Shown: positions 1 to 4,360, numbered from the stretch's first letter. The stretch: DNA of 6,014 nt from Nanobdellota archaeon (GCA_018897135.1 JAHILJ010000040.1:1-6014); one strand, 5' to 3'. Program-made: numbers and translations. The notes: generated by a model not told the origin, from the letters alone.

Positions 1-195
1 GAATTATTGGGGGGCGTTAAACAAATAAAAGAAAACAAAAATTTAATGATTGTCTTTAAACAAGATGTTGAAGAATTTGTTGGATTAAACGGAGAAAAAA
101 TGGGTGTTTTTGAAAAAGGTCAGATTGTAAATATTCCTAAAGAAATTGCGCAAATTTTAATTGAAGGCGGTCAAGCAGAGCTGATTGAGAAATAA
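1..195 (+). CDS. GINS-like DNA replication protein, C-terminal fragment
   Basis: The frame is open from the first base, so this is the 3' end of a gene that begins outside the window; a TTG at 7 could be read as a start but is probably internal. The 64 visible residues end in a block reading FVGLNGEKMGVFEKGQIVNI followed by PKEIAQILIEGGQAELIEK. This resembles the small beta-rich B domain at the C-terminus of archaeal GINS subunits (pattern: FVG..., G-P/V-F-x-x-G-D/Q, LP, A-x-x-L-I-x-x-G-x-A). GINS binds MCM helicase and GAN/RecJ in the replicative CMG complex. Seen: the motif and the open frame. Known: this motif in Gins51/Gins23. Inferred: which subunit it is, which cannot be decided without the N-terminal domain. 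Repeat copy A begins 14 bases after the stop. Confidence 0.65.
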   Translation, partial: ELLGGVKQIKENKNLMIVFKQDVEEFVGLNGEKMGVFEKGQIVNIPKEIAQILIEGGQAELIEK

Positions 196-209
196 TTCTT
201 TTTGAATAT

Positions 210-247
210 CGAGGACACAGAGGTTTCCTTTGCTTAACCTTCCTTTC
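210..247 (+). repeat. Dispersed repeat, copy A
   Basis: This 38-base stretch begins CGAGGACAC and ends GCTTAACCTTCCTTTC. It matches 3871-3910 with one single-base gap in the middle, another in the final C run and only a few substitutions. It lies between the GINS-like stop and the promoter of the DUF5320 gene. It does not include the hairpin found beside copy B, so it may be a truncated copy. Confidence 0.7.
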
Positions 248-269
248 AAATTACTATTTGTAATAAGTT

Positions 270-318
270 ATGAATATGTATTCGAAACATTTATAAAGTG
301 TAATGAATTGGTATTCAT
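270..318. promoter_or_regulatory. Paired palindromic operator-like boxes around a TATA box
   Basis: The left box 270-285 reads ATGAATATGTATTCGA and the right box 303-318 reads ATGAATTGGTATTCAT. They agree at 12 of 16 positions. Each is itself an inverted repeat (ATGAAT/ATTCAT in the right, GAATA/TATTC in the left). Their centres are 33 bases apart, about three helical turns, and the midpoint (294) coincides with the TATA box TTTATAAA at 290-297. The right box would cover the start of transcription. This arrangement suggests binding by a dimeric regulator controlling the downstream DUF5320-DUF134 genes. The regulator is not known; the DUF134 HTH protein is one candidate. Confidence 0.6.
290..297 (+). 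promoter_or_regulatory. TATA box of the DUF5320 gene
   Basis: TTTATAAA is a good archaeal TATA element. With initiation about 25 bases downstream, the mRNA would start near 319-322 and carry a leader of about 20 bases with the ribosome binding site at 327-333. The box is a perfect palindrome, so it could in principle also drive leftward transcription across copy A. Confidence 0.6.
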
Positions 319-326
319 AATTAAAT

Positions 327-333
327 AAGGAGA
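327..333 (+). promoter_or_regulatory. Shine-Dalgarno site of the DUF5320 gene
   Basis: AAGGAGA lies 8 bases before the ATG at 342 and fixes that start. It contrasts with the leaderless starts at 1586, 4390 and 4650. Confidence 0.75.
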
Positions 334-341
334 AATTTAAA

Positions 342-623
342 ATGCCACAAGGAGATAAAACAGGTCCAAGAGGACAAGGCCCTAAAACAGGAAGACAACT
401 TGGAAATTGCGAAGATGCTCAACCAGTTGGACGAGGTTTTGGTAGCAGGTTTTGCCCAAGATGGGGTTTTAGTAGAGGATTTAGAAACTTTCAGCAAATC
501 CAGTTTACCGAAGCTGATACCCTAAAGGGCACAAGTGAAAAGAAAATTTTAGAGCAAGAACTTGAAGATTTGGACTTAGATAAAAAAGAAATAGAGAAAA
601 GGTTAAAAGAACTTAAAGCTTAA
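342..623 (+). CDS. DUF5320-type Gly/Arg-rich small protein with C-terminal coiled coil
   Basis: The 93-residue product opens with MPQGDKTGPRGQGPKTGR, the hallmark of DUF5320 proteins (MPxGDxTGPxGxGPxTGRxxGxC). A Gly/Arg/Phe-rich low-complexity stretch follows (about residues 29-50), then a charged helix with a heptad-like Leu/Ile pattern (about 64-93) that probably forms a coiled coil. Cysteines are at 23 and 38. The molecular function of the family is not known; family members are often found in anaerobes next to DUF134 and NifX/NifB-like cofactor proteins, and here a DUF134 gene follows 56 bases later. The start is set by the SD site AAGGAGA. Promoter and flanking palindromes suggest tight control. 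The family call rests on the N-terminal motif, composition and neighbour. Confidence 0.8.
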   Translation: MPQGDKTGPRGQGPKTGRQLGNCEDAQPVGRGFGSRFCPRWGFSRGFRNFQQIQFTEADTLKGTSEKKILEQELEDLDLDKKEIEKRLKELKA

Positions 624-669
624 ATTGAAAATGCCAAAAGCAAATTTAAAATTTCCATTAGTCTTTTTT

Positions 670-674
670 AGGAG
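670..674 (+). promoter_or_regulatory. Shine-Dalgarno site of the DUF134 gene
   Basis: AGGAG ends 5 bases before the ATG at 680, after a T run. It supports that start and separate translation initiation within a probable two-gene transcript. Confidence 0.75.
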
Positions 675-679
675 TAAAA

Positions 680-973
680 ATGCCTAGACCAATAAGATGT
701 AGGAGAATTCAACATATGCCATCTGCAACTTACTTTAAACCGGCTGGAGTAAGAATGGTAGATTTGCAAGAAATTGTGCTTAATATTGATGAATACGAAG
801 CGGTTAGGTTAGTTGACCTTGAAGAAGTTGAGCAACTTAAAGCAGCTGAAAGTATGAAAATTTCACAGCCAACTTTTTCCCGTTTATTAAAAAGCGGAAG
901 AAGAAAAATTGCAAATGCTTTGATAAATGGGAAAGCAATTAAGGTTGAAGGTGGAAATTTTAGTTTTAGATAA
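680..973 (+). CDS. DUF134 (UPF0251) family helix-turn-helix protein
   Basis: The 97-residue product starts MPRPIRCRRI and contains FKPAG (19-23), an acidic DEYEAVRLVDLE segment (37-48), a helix-turn-helix like sigma-70 region 4 (about 51-80, with ISQPTFSRLLKSGRRKIANA) and the closing NGKAIKVEGG. This order and these motifs are those of DUF134, a family of predicted DNA-binding proteins of bacteria and archaea. Length is normal for the short form. The usual bacterial QEEAA in the first HTH helix is replaced by EQLKAAESMK, but the recognition helix looks intact. It probably shares a transcript with the DUF5320 gene and could bind the palindromes at 270-318; this is an inference. No enzymatic domain is fused. 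Confidence 0.88.
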   Translation: MPRPIRCRRIQHMPSATYFKPAGVRMVDLQEIVLNIDEYEAVRLVDLEEVEQLKAAESMKISQPTFSRLLKSGRRKIANALINGKAIKVEGGNFSFR

Positions 974-980
974 ATTTATT
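971..980 (+). promoter_or_regulatory. Possible TATA box of the two-helix/YbjQ pair
   Basis: TAAATTTATT overlaps the DUF134 stop codon and is centred about 28 bases before the ATG at 1004. No clear SD precedes that ATG, so a leaderless or nearly leaderless message from this box is plausible. Confidence 0.4.
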
Positions 981-1003
981 AAGAAGATTTTGTTTTTTGT
1001 TTT

Positions 1004-1201
1004 ATGGAAAAGAGTAGATTAATAACAGGAATTGTAATGATTTTTCTTGGATGTTTTTTAATTTTTCTTGGAACTTTTAAAAAAGTTTATCCTACTTTAA
1101 TTTATGGGATTCCTATTTTTGTTATTGGAATAGTTATTTTGTTTAATTCTAAAGAAGATAAAATTGAAGAAATTAAAAAAGTAAAAGGAGGTAAAAAATG
1201 A
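1004..1201 (+). CDS. Small membrane protein with two predicted helices
   Basis: The 65-residue product has two hydrophobic segments, about 7-25 (starting ITGIVMIFLGCFLIFLGTF) and about 30-47 (PTLIYGIPIFVIGIVILF), joined by a short FKKVY turn, followed by a charged Lys/Glu tail (48-65). The tail probably lies in the cytoplasm. No family is recognised. The gene overlaps the YbjQ-family start by 4 bases (ATGA), so the two are almost certainly translated from one mRNA, and the membrane protein may anchor or partner the YbjQ protein. The Lys/Gly-rich C-terminus (KVKGGKK) is encoded by the strong SD site of the next gene, so its last residues may be shaped by that site. Confidence 0.75.
   Translation: MEKSRLITGIVMIFLGCFLIFLGTFKKVYPTLIYGIPIFVIGIVILFNSKEDKIEEIKKVKGGKK
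1187..1192 (+). promoter_or_regulatory. Strong Shine-Dalgarno site of the YbjQ-family gene
   Basis: GGAGGT lies 5 bases before the ATG at 1198, inside the end of the preceding gene. It is the strongest ribosome binding site in the window and fixes the 4-base overlapping start. Confidence 0.85.
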
Positions 1202-1524
1202 GTGATCAAATTTTTGTGACAACAATAGAACAAGTTCCTGGTAAAAAAGTTGTAAAAGTTTTAGGTGTTGTTAAAGGAAGCACTGTTCGAGCAAGAAATA
1301 TTGGACGAGATATTGGAGCTGGTTTCAAAAGCATGATTGGTGGAGAAATAAAAACATACACAGAAATGGCAAATCATGCTCGAGACGAAGCATATAATCG
1401 AATGGTGAACCAAGCAATTGAAATGGGTGCTAACGCAATTATAGGAGTTCGTTTTATGACTTCAATGATAATGCAAGGTGCTTCTGAAATGCTTGCTTTT
1501 GGAACAGCTGTGAAGTTGAAGTGA
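1198..1524 (+). CDS. YbjQ/UPF0145 (DUF74) family protein
   Basis: The 108-residue product carries the family pattern through its full length: an early beta strand (FVTTIEQVPGKKVVKVLGVV, 6-25), the signature RARNIGRDIGAGFKSMIGGE (31-50), a helix with YTEMANHARDEAYNRMVNQA (54-73) and the closing MGANAIIGVRF (76-86) followed by a strand ending FGTAVKLK. The family forms pentameric rings and is often labelled heavy-metal binding, but a biochemical role has not been settled. There are no cysteines here, so metal binding by thiols is unlikely. It is translationally coupled to the two-helix membrane protein upstream. Length is typical; the protein appears complete. Confidence 0.9.
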   Translation: MSDQIFVTTIEQVPGKKVVKVLGVVKGSTVRARNIGRDIGAGFKSMIGGEIKTYTEMANHARDEAYNRMVNQAIEMGANAIIGVRFMTSMIMQGASEMLAFGTAVKLK

Positions 1525-1558
1525 GGGGGATTTGTTTGGTGATGAAAATGGGAAAATT

Positions 1559-1568
1559 TTTAAATATA
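1559..1568 (+). promoter_or_regulatory. TATA box of the zinc-ribbon nuclease gene
   Basis: TTTAAATATA is centred about 22 bases before the ATG at 1586 and is identical to the box at 4361-4370. The spacing predicts a transcript starting at or next to the ATG, so translation is probably leaderless; no SD is present. Confidence 0.65.
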
Positions 1569-1585
1569 ACTTGCTTTAATATTTA

Positions 1586-2239
1586 ATGAAGCATTATTGT
1601 GAACAATGTAAAGTAGAGATTTCTAAAAAGGTCTATGATTATTCTAAAAAAAATTATGGAAAAGCTTTATGTCGAAAGTGTCAAAAGGATTCTAATTTAA
1701 CACTAGATAATAAGAAGAAAGATTTAAAGAAAAAAGAAGAACCTAATGGATTATCAAAAAAAGAAAGTTTCTTTACAGAAAGTATGATTAAGGGAAGAAT
1801 TGCTGAGACTTTGATTGAAGAATTATTTTTAAGATTAAATTATAATGTGTTTAGATATGGAATGGAAAATACTGTTCCAGGAATTATGAATTTGCTTAAA
1901 GGGGTTAGAGGAGATGTTGCAAATGATATTAGAAGAATGCCAGATTTTGTAGTTCAAAATCCAAATACAAACAAAGTTTATTTTGTTGAAGTTAAATTTA
2001 GGACAAGTGAGGAATTTAAATTTAAAGATTTGCCAAAAAATTATCCTTATGAAAATTGTTATTTTATTATTGTTTCTAAGAAACATATTAAGTGTATAAC
2101 TTATGAAGAATTAAAGGAAGGAAAAGAAGTAAGTCCTAAGAGCCAGAATTATCTAGGAAAAAGAAAAGAATTTGAGTTAGAAAAAGAGGTAATAATTGAA
2201 TTTTGTAATTTTGCGGTTAAATTTTTTGAAAATGTTTGA
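1586..2239 (+). CDS. Predicted PD-(D/E)XK nuclease with N-terminal zinc ribbon
   Basis: The 217-residue product has three parts. Residues 5-32 form a zinc-ribbon-like module with CxxC pairs at C5/C8 and C29/C32. Residues 40-60 are a Lys-rich linker. From about 64 a restriction-endonuclease-like fold is suggested: a helix with E74 in KGRIAETLIEELFLRLNYNV, then MPDF with D120, a strand and turn, and VEVKF with E135 and K137, giving D-x14-E-x-K. This matches the metal-binding core of Mrr-, Hjc- or VSR-like nucleases. The C-terminal part (about 150-217) has strands and a basic stretch but no known motif. The substrate is not evident. The gene is single, leaderless, with its own TATA box, and no methyltransferase lies nearby, so it is not an obvious restriction system; repair or RNA/DNA processing are alternatives. 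Confidence 0.7.
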   Translation: MKHYCEQCKVEISKKVYDYSKKNYGKALCRKCQKDSNLTLDNKKKDLKKKEEPNGLSKKESFFTESMIKGRIAETLIEELFLRLNYNVFRYGMENTVPGIMNLLKGVRGDVANDIRRMPDFVVQNPNTNKVYFVEVKFRTSEEFKFKDLPKNYPYENCYFIIVSKKHIKCITYEELKEGKEVSPKSQNYLGKRKEFELEKEVIIEFCNFAVKFFENV

Positions 2240-2295
2240 ATAGATCTAAACTAATTTGTTCTACGCCCCAAAAATGTTATCTATAATGACATGAA

Positions 2296-2410
2296 AGCCT
2301 GTGGAGGGAGTTGAACCCCCGACCTACTGATTGCTTTGCGGAAATCACGAAGCATTGAAATCTTGATTTCAACGTACAAGTCAGCCGCTCTGCCACTGAG
2401 CTACACAGGC
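2296..2410 (-). tRNA. tRNA-Thr (anticodon UGU), intron-containing
   Basis: Read on the minus strand from 2410: acceptor GCCTGTG pairs fully with CACAGGC, D stem GCTC/GAGC, anticodon stem GCTGA/TCAGT (first pair G-U), loop CTTGTA then A after splicing, five-base variable region AGGTC, T stem GGGGG/CCCTC with loop TTCAACT. The anticodon is TGT, reading ACA. U at discriminator position 73 (2296), G1-C72 and C2-G71 fit archaeal threonine tRNA. CCA is not encoded. Tyrosine (GTA) was considered but requires an A-C mismatch closing the stem and lacks the archaeal C1-G72. Mature length is 72 bases without the intron. Confidence 0.88.
2332..2374 (-). other. tRNA-Thr intron (43 bases, position 37/38)
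   Basis: The extra segment falls between tRNA positions 37 and 38, the canonical archaeal site. A relaxed bulge-helix-bulge can be drawn: exon CUUG pairs with intron CAA(A)G with one bulged A; one bulge is UA^CG and the other CA^A, where ^ is the cut. The inner helix is UUGAAAUC against GAUUUCCG with one mismatch and one U-G pair. The splice sites could be off by a base. The intron can also fold alone as a hairpin TTGAAATC/GATTTCAA followed by TGCTT/AAGCA. Confidence 0.75.
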
Positions 2411-2411
2411 A
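2397..2411. repeat. 15-base direct repeat, copy in tRNA-Thr 5' end
   Basis: TGAGCTACACAGGCA here is the plus-strand view of tRNA positions 1-14 plus one flanking base. It recurs exactly at 2484-2498. Confidence 0.85.
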
Positions 2412-2436
2412 AGACATATGTATAGCGATTAAATGG

Positions 2437-2446
2437 TTTAAATATT
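2437..2446 (-). promoter_or_regulatory. TATA box of tRNA-Thr
   Basis: AATATTTAAA on the minus strand is centred about 31 bases upstream of the tRNA 5' end, the usual place for an archaeal tRNA promoter with a few trimmed leader bases. Confidence 0.5.
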
Positions 2447-2459
2447 TTCTACCATTGTA

Positions 2460-2480
2460 GTTTCTTTTTCTAAAAGAAAC
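2460..2480. repeat. Perfect 9-bp inverted repeat
   Basis: GTTTCTTTT and AAAAGAAAC flank a three-base spacer TCT. The hairpin sits between the two copies of the tRNA 5' sequence, four bases before the second copy. It could be a pause/termination structure or an insertion scar. Confidence 0.6.
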
Positions 2481-2483
2481 CCA

Positions 2484-2498
2484 TGAGCTACACAGGCA
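2484..2498 (-). pseudogene. Truncated second copy of the tRNA-Thr 5' end
   Basis: The first 14 bases of tRNA-Thr recur exactly, 87 bases upstream of the real gene on the minus strand, and nothing resembling the rest of the tRNA follows. A TTTAAA at 2522-2527 lies 24 bases upstream, close to the spacing of the TATA box of the intact gene. This looks like the remains of a duplicated promoter and tRNA start, or a recombination scar. Confidence 0.55.
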
Positions 2499-2603
2499 TA
2501 ATTTAAGAAAGATAAAAAGGGTTTAAAGATTTTTTGATATTAAATAATGTGTAACCTTGTGATATATGTAGATAGGAAACCGAAAATTAGTTCGCAACAT
2601 AAA

Positions 2604-2619
2604 GGAAACCAAGGTTTCC
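2604..2619. repeat. GGAAACC/GGTTTCC palindrome, possible degraded repeat copy C
   Basis: GGAAACC AA GGTTTCC is a 7-bp perfect inverted repeat. The stretch that follows (CTTATCAACCATTCTTT) resembles copies A and B after their GGTTTCC, with gaps, so it may be a third diverged member; the match is weak. Confidence 0.4.
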
Positions 2620-2760
2620 CTTATCAACCATTCTTTAAGATAGTGCTCAAGGCTGATTTGCTCAAATTAATATAACTTCAAAATCGCCTTTGGCAGATTT
2701 TTCCGTAGCTAAAATTATTAATATATAAAATTCCAAAAGTTATCTTAATTATTTTCTTTA

Positions 2761-2792
2761 AAATTTTGGCTTGACGATGTCTGGCAAAATTT
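2761..2792 (-). terminator. 8-bp hairpin downstream of the NDP kinase gene
   Basis: AAATTTTG (2761-2768) and CAAAATTT (2785-2792) are perfect inverted repeats with a 16-base loop that contains a short GAC/GTC stem. It lies 53 bases past the NDP kinase stop. It may end or stabilise the ribosomal-protein/NDP kinase transcript, though archaeal terminators mainly use T runs, and a small RNA is also possible. Confidence 0.35.
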
Positions 2793-2845
2793 ATTAATTG
2801 TGAATAAAATGAACCAAATTTAAATTGTTTCACAGATCCTGTTAA

Positions 2846-3340
2846 TTAAATAACATGTTCATCTTCTGCTCTTTTGTAATCATGAATTTCGTCAATCGAA
2901 AACCAAAGTGAAAGTTCCCGTTGAGCATCTTCTTTATTTGCTGAAGCATGAATAAGGTTTTTTACAGGGATTTCTTTTTCATCTGCATGTTCAAAACTAA
3001 GGTGAGAAAAGTCCCCACGAATTGTTCCTGGAAGTGCAGATTTTGATTCTGTTGTTCCAACAATTTTCCTTACATTTTCAATTGCATCAACACCTTCAAT
3101 AACCATTCCAACTATTGTTTCAGAAGAAATATATTTCAAAAGTCTTTCCCGAACTTTTTCTCCACGTCTTTTTGTAATGTCTTCTCCATAATGTTTTTTT
3201 GCTAAATCAAGATCAACATTTGTTAATTTCAATCCAACAATTTTCAAACCTCTTTGTTCAAATCTTTTTATTATTTCTCCAATTAATCCTCGCTGAACTC
3301 CATCAGGTTTTATTAAAACTAAGGTTTGTTCAATTGTCAT
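2846..3340 (-). CDS. ndk: Nucleoside diphosphate kinase
   Basis: The enzyme moves the gamma-phosphate from one nucleoside triphosphate to a diphosphate through a phospho-histidine, in the cytoplasm. Starting at the ATG at 3340 the product has 164 residues: K11 in IKPDGVQRGLIGEI, Y51, R91, GTIRGD with R108, and the active site NLIHAS with H131 and S133, then E142 and LWF. The usual HGSD is HASA, losing the Asp but keeping His and Ser. The insertion between GTIRGDF and NLIH (SHLSFEHADEKE...) and the extra C-terminal tail (YKRAEDEHVI) are of the archaeal form. A TTG three codons earlier (3349) could also start it, but the ATG gives the usual N-terminal length. The start overlaps the eS1 stop by 11 bases, implying translational coupling. 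Confidence 0.95.
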   Translation of the reverse strand: MTIEQTLVLIKPDGVQRGLIGEIIKRFEQRGLKIVGLKLTNVDLDLAKKHYGEDITKRRGEKVRERLLKYISSETIVGMVIEGVDAIENVRKIVGTTESKSALPGTIRGDFSHLSFEHADEKEIPVKNLIHASANKEDAQRELSLWFSIDEIHDYKRAEDEHVI

Positions 3341-3869
3341 TTTTTTCAACTTTTAGAATCCGTATTTCGCAGAATGACAATGGATATATTTTTTTTAATT
3401 TTAAGCTAAGTGGTTTTTGTATAGAATTTTTTAAAAGATCTTCGAAAATAGTTTCAATTTTTTTGTCTTTTGCATAATTTACTAATTCTTCATGAGCTTT
3501 TTCTCGAAGAGCTTTTCGAACTTTTCTTGAAACTTTTCTTCTTGTAACTAAAAAAGGTTTTATTCTAATTTGCCCGTCTTGGCAAGGTGTTGAAAAAGAA
3601 TCTTCAACATAGTTTGTTCCTTTTCGAACCATTTTTTTTAAAAAATAAGGCATAACTTGTGTTTTTGTAGGAACAGTTGTTATTTTTTCTCCATCAACTT
3701 TGACTTCTAATTGAAGCAAAATACTTTTTCCTTTAAGAGCCCTTGTTAAATCATATCTAATTATTCTTTTGTTTAAATCTTCTGGAGCATAAGCTTGTAA
3801 TTCTGTTGTTTTATTTATTAAAGGAATCTCAACTTCGAAGAACTTTTTTTTACCTTTTGATTTAGCCAT
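3330..3869 (-). CDS. rps3ae: Ribosomal protein eS1 (S3Ae)
   Basis: The 179-residue product is a small-subunit ribosomal protein of the archaeal/eukaryotic type. It begins MAKSKGKKKFFEVEIP, continues with YAPEDLNKRIIRYDLTRALKG (27-47), a strand-rich core including LQLEVKVDGEKITTVPT (52-68), the segment KKMVRKGTNYVED (78-90) and DGQIRIKPFLVTRRKVSRK (98-116). These follow the S3Ae pattern (GR-I-ev-L-dLt, FKV..V.G, R-slvRRk-skI, kDGy-vRvk). It is somewhat shorter than the usual near-200 residues. The ATG has a GGTG site 7 bases upstream, provided by the repeat copy B. It lies between eL42 and the overlapping ndk gene in one direction. The family identity is firm; the exact N-terminus is likely but not proven. 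Confidence 0.87.
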   Translation of the reverse strand: MAKSKGKKKFFEVEIPLINKTTELQAYAPEDLNKRIIRYDLTRALKGKSILLQLEVKVDGEKITTVPTKTQVMPYFLKKMVRKGTNYVEDSFSTPCQDGQIRIKPFLVTRRKVSRKVRKALREKAHEELVNYAKDKKIETIFEDLLKNSIQKPLSLKLKKIYPLSFCEIRILKVEKNDN

Positions 3870-3870
3870 G

Positions 3871-3960
3871 CGAGGACACCTACGGTTTCCTTCGCTTAAC
3901 CTTCCCTTTCGACGCGGTTGGGCAACTTCTTAAATTGCCTCCGCTGGAAGTTGCGAAGAA
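3871..3960. repeat. GC-rich repeat element, copy B with hairpin
   Basis: Bases 3871-3910 repeat copy A (210-247). The extension 3911-3960 includes GCAACTTC (3922-3929) and GAAGTTGC (3947-3954), an 8-bp perfect inverted repeat with a 17-base loop. By count 47 of 90 bases are G or C, against 5 of 40 in the next stretch 3961-4000. It occupies most of the gap between the eL42 stop and the eS1 start, ending one base before the eS1 ATG. It may be a small mobile repeat or a structured leader. Confidence 0.65.
3877..3880 (-). promoter_or_regulatory. GGTG ribosome binding site of eS1
   Basis: GGTG on the minus strand, 7 bases before the ATG at 3869, can pair with the 16S rRNA tail. It lies inside repeat copy B; copy A has TGTG at the same place, so the site is not a conserved part of the repeat. 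Confidence 0.45.
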
Positions 3961-3991
3961 ATTATTTAATTTATTTATTTGAGTTTTCATT

Positions 3992-4300
3992 TTATTCTTG
4001 TAACACCTTTCCTGCTCTTATACCTTTTTTTTGATATTTAGACTTTCCGCATTCTTTGCAAGTGTACATAAAGTTTGTTTTTTTAGTTGTTTTTGATTTT
4101 CTTTTGTTTTGTGAAATTGGTTTTTTACTATATTTTCCTTTGTTTCCTACCCCTCTATTTGATCCTCTTAATTTTGCTCTTGCCAAAGATCCCCTTTTCA
4201 AGGTTCCTCTTTTCCCACCTGTTCCAACTATCTTAATTTTTTGTTCTGTTTTTTTATTACAATAAGGGCAAAATCTATTTGTAACTTTAGGAACTTTCAT
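3992..4300 (-). CDS. rpl44e: Ribosomal protein eL42 (L44e)
   Basis: The 102-residue product is a large-subunit ribosomal protein near the E site. It begins MKVPKVTNRFCPYCNKKTEQ with the first zinc pair C11/C14, has a long Gly/Arg/Lys-rich middle (about 28-75) that would run through rRNA, and ends with YTCKECGKSKYQKKGIRA, the second pair C81/C84 and the conserved end. Four cysteines would bind one zinc. Length fits archaeal eL42 with a slightly long middle. In many archaea eS27 and eIF2-alpha follow it; here the next gene is eS1, after a 122-base gap filled by repeat copy B. A TATA-like CTTTAAAAA 26 bases upstream suggests leaderless expression. Confidence 0.93.
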   Translation of the reverse strand: MKVPKVTNRFCPYCNKKTEQKIKIVGTGGKRGTLKRGSLARAKLRGSNRGVGNKGKYSKKPISQNKRKSKTTKKTNFMYTCKECGKSKYQKKGIRAGKVLQE

Positions 4301-4321
4301 ATTGAGAAAAGAGAATTTGGG

Positions 4322-4330
4322 TTTTTAAAG
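4322..4330 (-). promoter_or_regulatory. TATA box of the eL42 gene
   Basis: CTTTAAAAA on the minus strand is centred about 26 bases before the ATG at 4300. No SD lies between them, which suggests a leaderless transcript that probably continues through eS1 and ndk. Confidence 0.55.
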
Positions 4331-4360
4331 TTAGTGTTCTTTTTCAGGATTAGGGAAATG

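Larger units (their letters stand above)
2499..2845. other. 347-base region without a protein gene
   Basis: No credible coding frame is seen on either strand. It holds a TTTAAA at 2522-2527 serving the truncated tRNA copy, a GGAAACC/GGTTTCC palindrome at 2604-2619 with a possible degraded third repeat copy, a small hairpin AAAATC..GATTTT at 2680-2701, a TATA-like TATATAAAA at 2722-2730, and an 8-bp hairpin at 2761-2792. Its left side is upstream of the tRNA and its right side is downstream of the NDP kinase gene. Confidence 0.6.

Noticed and set aside
1539..1545. GTGATGA resembling a C box of a C/D guide RNA
   Set aside because: No D box (CTGA) or flanking terminal stem is found at a suitable distance; the site lies just before a TATA box.
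1835..2086. 83-codon minus-strand frame
   Set aside because: It lies inside the nuclease gene, is rich in Asn, Ile and Phe as expected of antisense to AT-rich coding DNA, and has no motif or start signal.
2297..2410. Reading the tRNA as tRNA-Tyr (GUA)
   Set aside because: That register gives an A-C mismatch at the end of the anticodon stem, and U73 with G1-C72 fits threonine better.
2397..2498. Attachment site pair of an integrated element
   Set aside because: Only 72 bases lie between the repeats, no integrase is present and the repeat is at the tRNA 5' end; a scar remains possible but is unsupported.
3341..3349. TTG at 3347-3349 as the NDP kinase start
   Set aside because: The ATG three codons later gives the N-terminal length usual for the family, and no ribosome binding site favours the TTG.
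3199..3477. 92-codon plus-strand frame
   Set aside because: It is antisense to the firmly identified ndk and eS1 genes.
4056..4265. 69-codon plus-strand hydrophobic frame
   Set aside because: It is antisense to eL42; its hydrophobic look comes from complementing Lys/Arg codons.
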